From Tenacibaculum skagerrakense (GTDB lineage Bacteria > Bacteroidota > Bacteroidia > Flavobacteriales > Flavobacteriaceae): a stretch of DNA of 64,000 nucleotides. The translations under genes were made by a program, and so were the position numbers. Where the stretch lies: NCBI RefSeq assembly GCF_004345825.1, contig NZ_SLXM01000004.1:252462-316461 (forward strand), in the 5' to 3' direction. A model generated the notes under the pieces. The model was not told the DNA's origin. It worked only from the letters and a program-made list of their open reading frames with translations, and made no database searches. Positions 27,801 to 34,599 of this stretch are shown one piece after another. Each line of letters begins with the position of its first letter. Positions within the stretch are counted from its first letter, which is position 1.

Positions 27801-30561
27801 ATTTAATTTAAAAAACTGTACTATATCTAATAATGTATCTAGAGCTGGAGGTGCAGTATTAGCTTTTTTCAATTCAGATGCTGCAGTTACCATTGAAAAC
27901 TGTCATTTTGATAGCAATAGAGCAAGATATGGTAGTGGTTTATATTTACTTGTTGATAATAATCGAACTGTAACTTTAGATATTACAAATAGTTTATTTA
28001 CTAATAATAGCTCAGAAAAGTTTACTAATACTGAGTTAGGTTATACAGGAAGTTCTGCCTGGATAAGAGCTACAGGAACTCAATCTAATTTAACAACTAC
28101 TATTACAAACTGTACTTTTGCAAAGAACTCTGATATAGGAACTGAACCAACTTCTCAAAGAGGAACTTTAGCGTTAAGTAGAAGAACTGATGGTAATAGT
28201 ACTCATAATGTTACGATTAATAATACTATTATTTACAATAACACTGGTGCTGGAGGAAGTGTAACTAATGATGTTAATAGAGGACATACTAGTTTGCCTA
28301 ATCAGGTGTTAGTTAATAACTCTATTGGTGAGTTAAATTTTTCGTTGTTGCCAAGTGGAAATTTAACAAACACTTCTAATTCAGATCCTTTATTTTCTGA
28401 TTTAGCAAATAATGATTTCACATTACAATTGGGGTCTCCTGCAATTAATTCTGGAGATAACAGTAAAATACCTTCATCTGTAACTACAGATTTAAGTGGA
28501 AACAATCGTATTTTCGATACAACTGTAGATATGGGAGCTTATGAGAGTGCAATAGTCCCATTTACTTTAACAATTAATGCAGCAAACGGAAGTGTAAGTA
28601 CCAATCCAAATCCTACAGGAGGAGTCTATGCTAACGGTACTGTAGTTACGTTAACAGCTACACCAGATGCTGGATATCAATTTGATGGATGGAGTGGAGA
28701 TGCTACTGGAACAACGAATCCATTAGATATCACTATGGATGCAGATAAAACAGTTACAGCGTTATTTAGTCCGATTCAAAGAACTTTAACTATCAATGCT
28801 ACCAACGGAAGTGTAAGTACAAATCCGAATCCGACAAGTGGAACGTATGATAATGGTACTGTAGTTACCTTAACAGCTACACCAGATGCTGGATATCAAT
28901 TTGATGGATGGAGTGGAGATGCTTCTGGAACAACCAATCCATTAGATATCACTATGGATGCAGATAAAACAGTTACAGCGTTATTCAGTCCGATTCAAAG
29001 AACCTTAACGATTAATGCAACTGATGGAAGTGTTGCAGTAGCGCCAAATTCTGGAACTGGAACGTATGATGACGGAAGTGTTTTAACGTTAACAGCTACA
29101 CCAGATGCAGGATATGAGTTTACAGGATGGAGTGGAGACGCTTCAGGAACTACAAATCCATTAAATATTACTATGGATGCTGATAAGACGGTTACTGCCA
29201 ACTTCAGCCCGATTCAAAGAACCTTAGCGGTTAATGCAACTAATGGTAGCGTTGCAGTAGCGCCAAATTCTGGAACTGGAACGTACGATGACGGAAGTGT
29301 TTTAACGTTAACGGCTATACCAGATGCAGGTTTTGAGTTCACAGGATGGAGTGGAGATGCTTCCGGAACTACAAATCCATTAAATATTACTATGGATGCT
29401 GACAAAACGGTTACTGCCAACTTCAGTCCGATTCAAAGAACCTTAACAATTAATGCAATTAATGGAAGTGTCACGGTAGCGCCAAATTCTGGAACTGGAA
29501 CGTACGATGACGGAAGTGTTTTAACGTTAACGGCTATACCAGATGCAGGTTTTGAGTTCACAGGATGGAGTGGAGATGCTAATGGAGCTACAAATCCATT
29601 AGATATCACTATGGATGCTGATAAGACGGTTACTGCCAACTTCAGCCCGATTCAAAGAACCTTAACGGTTAATGCAACTAATGGTAGCGTTGCAGTAGCG
29701 CCAAATTCTGGAACAGGAACGTATGACAATGGTACGGTAGTTACCTTAACAGCTACACCAAATGCAGGTTATGAGTTTACAGGATGGAGTGGAGATGCTA
29801 GTGGAACTACAAATCCATTAGATATCACTATGGATGCTGACAAAACGGTTACTGCCAACTTCAGCCCTATTCAAAGAGCCTTAACGATTAATGCAACTAA
29901 CGGAAGCATTGCAGTATCGCCAAATTCAGGAACAGGAATGTATGATGATGGAAGTGTTTTAACATTAACAGCTACACCAGATGCAGGATATCAATTTGAT
30001 GGTTGGAGTGGAGATGCTTCTGGAACTATAAATCCGCTTGATATTACTATGGATGCTGATAAGACGGTTACTGCCAACTTCAGCCCGATTCAAAGAACTT
30101 TAACAATTAATGCCGCAAATGGAAGCGTTACAGCTAGTCCAAATCCAGTAAATGGTACTTATGATAATGGTACTGTGGTTACTTTAACTGCTACACCTGA
30201 TTCAGGTTATCAATTTGATAGTTGGTCTGGAGATGTATCTGGTAGCACAAATCAAATAACTATTACCATGGATACAGATAAGACAGTAACAGCGACATTC
30301 TCCGTTACTCTTGGAGTGAATGAGGAACAATTTAAGATTCCGTTTAAGCTATATCCAAATCCTGTTAAAGATGTGTTACATATTGACTCAGAAGAGGATG
30401 TGAAGAAAATAAAAATTTACAATGCAATAGGACGAGAAGTTATAATTATAAAGTCTTTCGAAGAAGATACAATCAATGTTGCTGATTTATCTCAAGGTAT
30501 TTACTTTATGATTATTGAAACTGAATCTGGCAAAGGCGTTCGAAGATTTATAAAAAAATAA
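24823..30561 (+). CDS. Large T9SS-exported repeat protein (LamG-like, beta-helix, InlB B-type repeats)
   Basis: The 1912-aa surface or secreted protein has: signal peptide (1-19); LamG/concanavalin-like domain (about 25-262) with the typical VADGNWHHIVVTF strand; a fibronectin-III-like segment (about 265-345); two right-handed beta-helix regions of the polymorphic outer-membrane-protein type (about 350-755 and 838-1243), each opening I/VYVN-DATG-like and WANAF/Y; one diverged InlB-like repeat between them (about 762-836); eight 73-aa divergent InlB B-repeats (T1248 to about 1831, each with YQFDGWSGDA-like core and DADKTVTA); and a C-terminal type A T9SS sorting domain starting at KLYPNPVKD. 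It is probably an adhesin or surface structural protein. The PorP/SprF gene downstream fits such a cargo. Confidence 0.93.
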   Translation: MKLKLLYLLFFITTISYAQIPTSGLSASYDFTNGSFIDQANGNNFTQTGSSLLLANDRFISANNAIQLNGDYLTRSDVNFGGSTNTFSITWSFWVKTTTDNTDVKTIIDDSSRNTVAGFDGDDVGYYIYLRSGNIGLSSRYYEGSFVVPTQGKGYGHLHPNYVADGNWHHIVVTFNPTLISGVQRMNSTIYVDGIANSKSSIETPIVTSPNTNGNVTIANSRTNHLSSPNIYEDELDDILAYNRVLTSNEVEQIRDIGNFCFKPNSNLISASNITQNSADVTITGNDTYDLAYHKVSEPFSSATIISNVSNGVQSLTGLDTFTEYYVYLREQCTVTTDWSDSVLFKTERPLGRIYVNANATGNNNGLDWANAYNSLQDALSDVQPTEEIWVAQGTYSPDASDRSISFTITQDDVKLYGGFNGTESNLSDRDYLVNETILSGDLQGNDDTTLEFVNTTRNDNSYNIVTVNANNFQIDGFTISDAHANGSTGTQQSGGAIFKGYTVANLNVYNCKLKNNVAIGAASAIFSRYDTSGTLKVYSCSFENNLARHGTTIYFYTSTGNTINAEVVNSLFNGNIAKDNGATKGYAGSAGWFRAIGSGSTANCLLLNNTYSGNQDLGTTTGLNNFNRATVGLTYTSGTLNADVSGCIFWGNTTSGGATTRSIAEMSQNFGQNILVDKSIDQGGFASIAPVNVTNSLSSDPLFVNASSNDFSLQSGSPAIDSGDGSKLPFTISKDVVGNPRIYNGQIDMGAVEQACSGSCYTLTINIVGEGTVSNNGNLLNSVSVFNANEVLSLEPSADFAYAFSEWTGDATGTANPLPVTMDSDKTITVNFVQAPVYVDIDATGSNNGSSWANAFTDLQSALSAVNASSSATSIWIAEGRYTPATSGRTNSFIITKENLEIYGGFNGTETDLSQRDVTTYTTILSGDLSNNDTSNAMTHPTRTDNTYNVVKLNANNVTLDGLTIRDGHANNNPNDDTNNGSGILVSDTVNGFNLKNCTISNNVSRAGGAVLAFFNSDAAVTIENCHFDSNRARYGSGLYLLVDNNRTVTLDITNSLFTNNSSEKFTNTELGYTGSSAWIRATGTQSNLTTTITNCTFAKNSDIGTEPTSQRGTLALSRRTDGNSTHNVTINNTIIYNNTGAGGSVTNDVNRGHTSLPNQVLVNNSIGELNFSLLPSGNLTNTSNSDPLFSDLANNDFTLQLGSPAINSGDNSKIPSSVTTDLSGNNRIFDTTVDMGAYESAIVPFTLTINAANGSVSTNPNPTGGVYANGTVVTLTATPDAGYQFDGWSGDATGTTNPLDITMDADKTVTALFSPIQRTLTINATNGSVSTNPNPTSGTYDNGTVVTLTATPDAGYQFDGWSGDASGTTNPLDITMDADKTVTALFSPIQRTLTINATDGSVAVAPNSGTGTYDDGSVLTLTATPDAGYEFTGWSGDASGTTNPLNITMDADKTVTANFSPIQRTLAVNATNGSVAVAPNSGTGTYDDGSVLTLTAIPDAGFEFTGWSGDASGTTNPLNITMDADKTVTANFSPIQRTLTINAINGSVTVAPNSGTGTYDDGSVLTLTAIPDAGFEFTGWSGDANGATNPLDITMDADKTVTANFSPIQRTLTVNATNGSVAVAPNSGTGTYDNGTVVTLTATPNAGYEFTGWSGDASGTTNPLDITMDADKTVTANFSPIQRALTINATNGSIAVSPNSGTGMYDDGSVLTLTATPDAGYQFDGWSGDASGTINPLDITMDADKTVTANFSPIQRTLTINAANGSVTASPNPVNGTYDNGTVVTLTATPDSGYQFDSWSGDVSGSTNQITITMDTDKTVTATFSVTLGVNEEQFKIPFKLYPNPVKDVLHIDSEEDVKKIKIYNAIGREVIIIKSFEEDTINVADLSQGIYFMIIETESGKGVRRFIKK
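28564..30315 (+). repeat. Eight 219-bp tandem coding repeats
   Basis: Eight consecutive units of 219 bp (73 codons) encode the InlB B-like domains. Middle units 3-6 share long identical DNA blocks (for example GCGCCAAATTCTGGAAC and GATGACGGAAGTGTTTTAAC), while the first and last units are more diverged. This pattern suggests unequal exchange or gene conversion inside the array. Confidence 0.93.
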
Positions 30562-30567
30562 TGATAA

Positions 30568-30654
30568 ATGAAGAAGAGTAAAGATAATTACAGGTTTGAG
30601 ATGACGCTTATTCTAATGTATGGAGTTATTTTCTACCTAATAGCTTTGCTATAA
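30568..30654 (+). CDS. 28-aa membrane micropeptide, paralogue 1
   Basis: The ORF reads MKKSKDNYRFEMTLILMYG and then VIFYLIALL: a charged N-terminus followed by one hydrophobic helix. It starts 6 bp after the T9SS protein stop and ends 8 bp before a strong terminator. The reason to believe it is the second ORF at 30846, which encodes a clearly related 28-aa peptide (KSKDNYRFE-T---MY---I--LI--L) with many silent differences. Function unknown; I recognise no family. Confidence 0.65.
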   Translation: MKKSKDNYRFEMTLILMYGVIFYLIALL

Positions 30655-30662
30655 CTAACCTT

Positions 30663-30696
30663 AAGCCCTTCAATAATTATGAAGGGCTTTTTTTTT
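30663..30696 (+). terminator. Terminator after the T9SS protein and micropeptide 1
   Basis: Stem AAGCCCTTC/GAAGGGCTT with a 9-base loop is followed by seven T. Confidence 0.9.
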
Positions 30697-30845
30697 AGTA
30701 CACATTGTAAAACATTATCGTATAAAGTAGGGTGAAAGATTACTTTAACTGTTTAATAACTTGGAAAGGATAATTTTAACAAATTTATTGTAAGATATTT
30801 ATACCACTTTTTATAAAAGATTTATTCAAAAACAACTATAGCATG

Positions 30846-30932
30846 ATGAATAAGAGTAAAGATAATTACAGATTTGAAATTACATTGGGAATCATGTATA
30901 GTTTCATTTTATTTCTGATAATTTTTTTATAA
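30846..30932 (+). CDS. 28-aa membrane micropeptide, paralogue 2
   Basis: The ORF encodes MNKSKDNYRFEITLGIMYSF followed by ILFLIIFL, again a charged head plus one helix. The ATG at 30843 directly before it would add one Met; the second ATG gives exactly the length of paralogue 1. The KSKDNYRFE head is identical in both peptides, although codons differ (AGG/AGA, GAG/GAA), which speaks for selection on protein. It lies in an otherwise empty intergenic region. Confidence 0.65.
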   Translation: MNKSKDNYRFEITLGIMYSFILFLIIFL

Positions 30933-31339
30933 TTCAAAAAACAAAGAAACCCCTCTTTATCAGAAGGGCTATTTTAGTTATTTTAGAAAAGTTATTTTTG
31001 AGGGGAATGTGTTTCTAAAATTAGTTTTTAATTATGTTAATTAAAAGCCAAAAAATGTATCTAAATTATTTGTTATAGTTTTCCTTTTTAATGCTATTGT
31101 ACAATTAATAAAGTATAATAGATAGTATTAATTATTTGGAGGTATATTAATTGTTGAACTACTTTATAGAAAAATATAATATGCTAATGATGATACCGAT
31201 AGGCGTTTTTTAGTAAACTTTTATCTTTTTTTCATTTAAACATATCTTTTTCTATAATGAATTCTCTTCTTTAACATTAAATATTAGCATGTTGAGGTTA
31301 AAAAAAATATATTTGCCAGCTTAAATAAAATGTTATTGA
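30933..31339. other. AT-rich intergenic region before the PorP/SprF gene
   Basis: I see no gene here. The stretch CCCCTCTTTATCAGAAGGG (30951-30969) could form a weak hairpin after micropeptide 2. A -7 promoter box TATATTTG lies at 31308-31315, 24 bp before the PorP/SprF start. Confidence 0.6.
31308..31315 (+). promoter_or_regulatory. Promoter -7 box of the PorP/SprF gene
   Basis: TATATTTG matches the Bacteroidota TAnnTTTG element, 24 bp before the start codon. No well-spaced -33 TTG was found (the nearest is about 13 bp away). Confidence 0.55.
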
Positions 31340-32311
31340 ATGAAGTTTTTGATTAAATTAAGTTTATTGGTTTTTGCTGTAATCGGGGCGCAAGCACAAG
31401 AAACCTTACCAATATATCAAGATTATTTATCTGATAATGTTTATTTAATACATCCAGCTGCTGCAGGAATCGGAGATTGTGGAAAAGTTCGTTTAACAGC
31501 AAGAACGCAATGGTTAGGTGTAGAAAATGCCCCTGAATTACAAACATTAAGTTTTCATGCAAAATTTAATGCTGATTCTAAAGCCGCTTACGGTGCTGTT
31601 TTTTTCAATGATAAAAATGGATTTCATTCTCAACAAGCATTTCAAGCTACTTATGCCTATCATCTAGAAATGGATAGAGGTAATGTTTTTAATCAATTAT
31701 CGTTTGGGTTATCTTTATCTGGAGTGCAAAATCAAGTAGATCAAACCACATTTGCAGGTGATCCTACAGTAAGACAATTAATTGAAAGTGAGTTGTATGT
31801 TAATGCTGATTTTGGTTTAGGATATCACTATAAAGGGCTTTCTAGTTATTTTACAATCAAAAATATATTCTTAACAGCAAAAGATAATTTAAGGAACGAA
31901 TTTGACGCTCTAAACCTTCGTAATTATATTTTAGGAGCTGGGTATTTCTTCGGTGATGAAACAAAAATTCAATATGAGCCTTCATTTATGTTCCAATTTA
32001 AAGAGCAAACTCAAGAAAAGATATTGGATTTAAACGTTAAAGTATATAAGAGCTTTAAGAAAACTAAGGTGTGGTTAGCAGCCTCTTATAGAAGTTCTTT
32101 TGGGGGAAATACATTTGGTAACTCACAATACATCTCTCCAATTTTTGGTGTTAATTTCAATAAATTTATGGTTTCTTATACCTACACAAAACAGTTTGGA
32201 GATATCATGTTCTCAGATGCAGGTTTCCACCAAATTTCATTAGGTTTAAATGTGTTGTGTAGAAAGAAAAGATTAGCAGCTTGTCCAAATATTAACGGGC
32301 AGTTGTTTTAA
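31340..32311 (+). CDS. PorP/SprF family type IX secretion-associated outer-membrane protein
   Basis: The 323-aa beta-barrel protein has a signal peptide (cleaved after about residue 20, AQAQ|ETLP) and the family N-terminus QDYLSDNVYLIHPAAAG. PorP/SprF proteins work with T9SS cargo proteins, often large adhesins encoded next to them, and may attach them to the cell surface. The 1912-aa cargo upstream fits that pattern. Its stop overlaps the end of the convergent murI gene by 4 bp. Confidence 0.93.
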   Translation: MKFLIKLSLLVFAVIGAQAQETLPIYQDYLSDNVYLIHPAAAGIGDCGKVRLTARTQWLGVENAPELQTLSFHAKFNADSKAAYGAVFFNDKNGFHSQQAFQATYAYHLEMDRGNVFNQLSFGLSLSGVQNQVDQTTFAGDPTVRQLIESELYVNADFGLGYHYKGLSSYFTIKNIFLTAKDNLRNEFDALNLRNYILGAGYFFGDETKIQYEPSFMFQFKEQTQEKILDLNVKVYKSFKKTKVWLAASYRSSFGGNTFGNSQYISPIFGVNFNKFMVSYTYTKQFGDIMFSDAGFHQISLGLNVLCRKKRLAACPNINGQLF

Positions 32312-33105
32312 AAGTCTTTTTGTTCAACGATTATATTGGAATATTCAGTTAAAAAGTTTTCAAGTACCTCTTTAGATTTATTGATGTAAAATATATTCTT
32401 ATTTGTATTTGGAGTACTATTTAGCAAGTTTTGCTGAGTTAATATATTGTTGGTTTGTCTAGCTACTGCCTCTCCTGAATCAATGATTTTTATGTTTTCG
32501 CCTATGATTTCCTTTATTTTTGGTATTAAGTAAGGATAATGCGTACAACCTAACACTAAACAATCTACATTTTCTTCAATCATAGGTTGTAAATACTTCA
32601 CTAGTAGATGATGCATTTTCTCAGATTCAATTTGATTGTTTTCTATTAATTCAACCAAGCCTTCACCAATTTGCTCTATAATTCGTATCTCTTGTTTTAT
32701 TAAAGAAGATGTCTTTTCAAAAAGATCACTATTTAAAGTTCCTTTAGTAGCTAATATTCCTATTGTTTTAGATTTAGTTAATAAAGAAGCGGGTTTAATA
32801 GCTGGTTCAATACCAATAAAAGAAATTGGATAATGTTGTCTTAAATACTGAATTGCATTTGTCGTAGCAGTATTACAAGCAACAACTATGAGTTTACAAT
32901 TTTGTTCAAGTAAGAATTCAGTATTTTTTATAGATAACTCCAAAATCTCCTGCTTAGACTTTTGTCCATACGGTGCATTCTTACTATCCGATAAATAAAT
33001 AGTTTGTTCATTAGGAAGTAAAGAATGAATTTCTTTCCATATGGAAGTACCTCCAATGCCTGAATCAAAAATTCCTATAGGTTGTTTTGTTGTATCTAAA
33101 CTCAT
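32308..33105 (-). CDS. murI: Glutamate racemase MurI
   Basis: MurI converts L- to D-glutamate for peptidoglycan. The 265-aa protein has the signature GIFDSGIGG (D14, S15) and both catalytic cysteines, C77 in VVACNTATT and C187 in VLGCTHYPY. Length is normal. It lies at the downstream end of the ompH-bamA-uppS cluster, separated from ompH by a terminator, and converges with the PorP gene. Confidence 0.97.
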   Translation of the reverse strand: MSLDTTKQPIGIFDSGIGGTSIWKEIHSLLPNEQTIYLSDSKNAPYGQKSKQEILELSIKNTEFLLEQNCKLIVVACNTATTNAIQYLRQHYPISFIGIEPAIKPASLLTKSKTIGILATKGTLNSDLFEKTSSLIKQEIRIIEQIGEGLVELIENNQIESEKMHHLLVKYLQPMIEENVDCLVLGCTHYPYLIPKIKEIIGENIKIIDSGEAVARQTNNILTQQNLLNSTPNTNKNIFYINKSKEVLENFLTEYSNIIVEQKDF

Positions 33106-33117
33106 ATGGTTACAAAA

Positions 33118-33150
33118 ATAAAAATCCTGCCATTTAAGAGCAGGATTTTT
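33118..33150 (-). terminator. Terminator downstream of ompH
   Basis: Stem AAATCCTGC/GCAGGATTT flanked by A- and T-runs lies between ompH and murI; on the minus strand it ends in a T-run. Confidence 0.85.
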
Positions 33151-33171
33151 ATATAAATAAGTTGTTCTATA

Positions 33172-33681
33172 TTAGAAACCTAATTTAGCTTTAACAGCAG
33201 CTAAAATATCATCTCCTTTGTCGTAAACGATTAATCCTTTACCTGGAGATGCATCCATTACATAAATAAAACCTTTTTCAGCAGCTACAGCTTTAATTGC
33301 ATCTTCAGCTTTTTGTAAAATAGGTAATGTTTTTTCTTGATATCTTTTCGCCATTTCTTGATTCATCGTTTGCTCAGCTTGAGCAATTTTTTGACGATCT
33401 AATTGAACTTCTTGAGCTCTTTTTACGTTTTCTTCTTGTGTTTGAGTTTTACCTTCAGCTTCGTATTTTTTTACTTTAGCTTCTAGTTTCTTAAACATTC
33501 CTTCTATATCGTTTCTGTATGTAGTTCTTAATTTTTCAAGCTCAGCTTTTAAAGCCTTAGTTTCTGGCATGTCAGCTAATAATTTGTCGGTATTAATGTG
33601 TGCAATTTTTTGAGCATTTGCCACACCACCTAATCCAACCGTAAAAATCGCAACTAATAATAACGTCTTTAAATGTTTCAT
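33172..33681 (-). CDS. OmpH/Skp family periplasmic chaperone (short paralogue)
   Basis: The 169-aa protein has a signal peptide ending ANAQ and a long charged coiled-coil middle, as in the Skp/OmpH chaperones that carry outer-membrane proteins to BamA. The start IAHINTDKLLADMPE is typical of the family. It is one of two consecutive ompH paralogues behind bamA, an arrangement standard in Bacteroidota. Confidence 0.95.
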   Translation of the reverse strand: MKHLKTLLLVAIFTVGLGGVANAQKIAHINTDKLLADMPETKALKAELEKLRTTYRNDIEGMFKKLEAKVKKYEAEGKTQTQEENVKRAQEVQLDRQKIAQAEQTMNQEMAKRYQEKTLPILQKAEDAIKAVAAEKGFIYVMDASPGKGLIVYDKGDDILAAVKAKLGF

Positions 33682-33716
33682 GTCTGTTTTAATTTTAATT
33701 TTATGTTTCTTTATTG

Positions 33717-34538
33717 TTATTTACCTGTTTTTTGTTCGTTTCCTTCTTTCTTGTCTTCTTCCTCTTTTTTCTTAGCGTCTTCTTTTGCTTTTTTCAAAGC
33801 ATCTTTCTTTTCTTGTAATAATCTTCTTTTTTCCTCTCTAGCTTTCAAACGAGCTTGCCTTTTTTCTTCTATATCTTTTAATTTAGCTTCTCTGTCTGAT
33901 AGTTTTTTTTGTTGTAAAGCTTCTTTTTTAGCTTGTCTTTGTTTAGCTTCTTCAGAAAGTTCATTATTGCTTAATAATTTCTTTCTTTCTTCAATTTTAT
34001 CAAGCTTATCTTGTTTTTTCTGGTCGATGTTTATAAGCTTTAATACTAGTGGGCTAATATCGTGTTTTTTATTAGAATACAACATTATTAATTCGCTAGA
34101 TTTATCAAAAACAAAGTCATACTTTTTACGAGAAGCAATGGTTTGTACAGCATTATAAACTTGATCTTGAATAGGCTGAATTAATTTCTTTCTTAATATG
34201 TACATATCTCCATCTGTACCAAAATATAAAGACTCTAATCTTCTTAAGGCTTCTTGTTTAACGGAAATATCTTCTTCACGTTCCTCAATTAACTCTGGAG
34301 TTAATATTGCCTTTTCATTGGCTAAATCTGTTTTTAGAACTTCAATAGCTCTTGCTTCTTTATCAAGATTAGCTCTCCACTTCGCAACTTTATCATTCAA
34401 AGCATTTTGTGCTTCTATATATTGAGGGATATTTTGTAAAATATAATCCATATCAATAAAAGCAATCCTTTGATTTTTTTGTGCAGCTAAACTGCTTACA
34501 ATAAGTAAAAGAACGAGTGTTAAAATGTTTTTTTTCAT
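33717..34538 (-). CDS. OmpH/Skp family periplasmic chaperone (long paralogue)
   Basis: The 273-aa OmpH-type protein has a signal peptide (MKKNILTLVLLL...AAQ), an N-terminal IAFIDMDYILQNIPQ motif and an extended Lys/Glu-rich C-terminal coiled coil ending EDKKEGNEQKTGK. I use the ATG at 34538, directly before the signal peptide; an in-frame start 13 codons upstream lacks support. It acts with bamA immediately upstream in the operon. Confidence 0.94.
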   Translation of the reverse strand: MKKNILTLVLLLIVSSLAAQKNQRIAFIDMDYILQNIPQYIEAQNALNDKVAKWRANLDKEARAIEVLKTDLANEKAILTPELIEEREEDISVKQEALRRLESLYFGTDGDMYILRKKLIQPIQDQVYNAVQTIASRKKYDFVFDKSSELIMLYSNKKHDISPLVLKLINIDQKKQDKLDKIEERKKLLSNNELSEEAKQRQAKKEALQQKKLSDREAKLKDIEEKRQARLKAREEKRRLLQEKKDALKKAKEDAKKKEEEDKKEGNEQKTGK

Positions 34539-34599
34539 CTTTATAATGTGTTTAGAAAAAACCGTGCCAAAAAGCAATACACATCACAAATGTAAGTTT

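Noticed and set aside
28995..29639. Series of 68-codon minus-strand ORFs spaced by 219 bp
   Set aside because: They are the antisense image of the tandem coding repeats.
33673..34158. Plus-strand ORF of 161 codons rich in Ser, Phe and Leu
   Set aside because: It is the antisense shadow of the Lys/Glu-rich coiled coil of the long OmpH paralogue.
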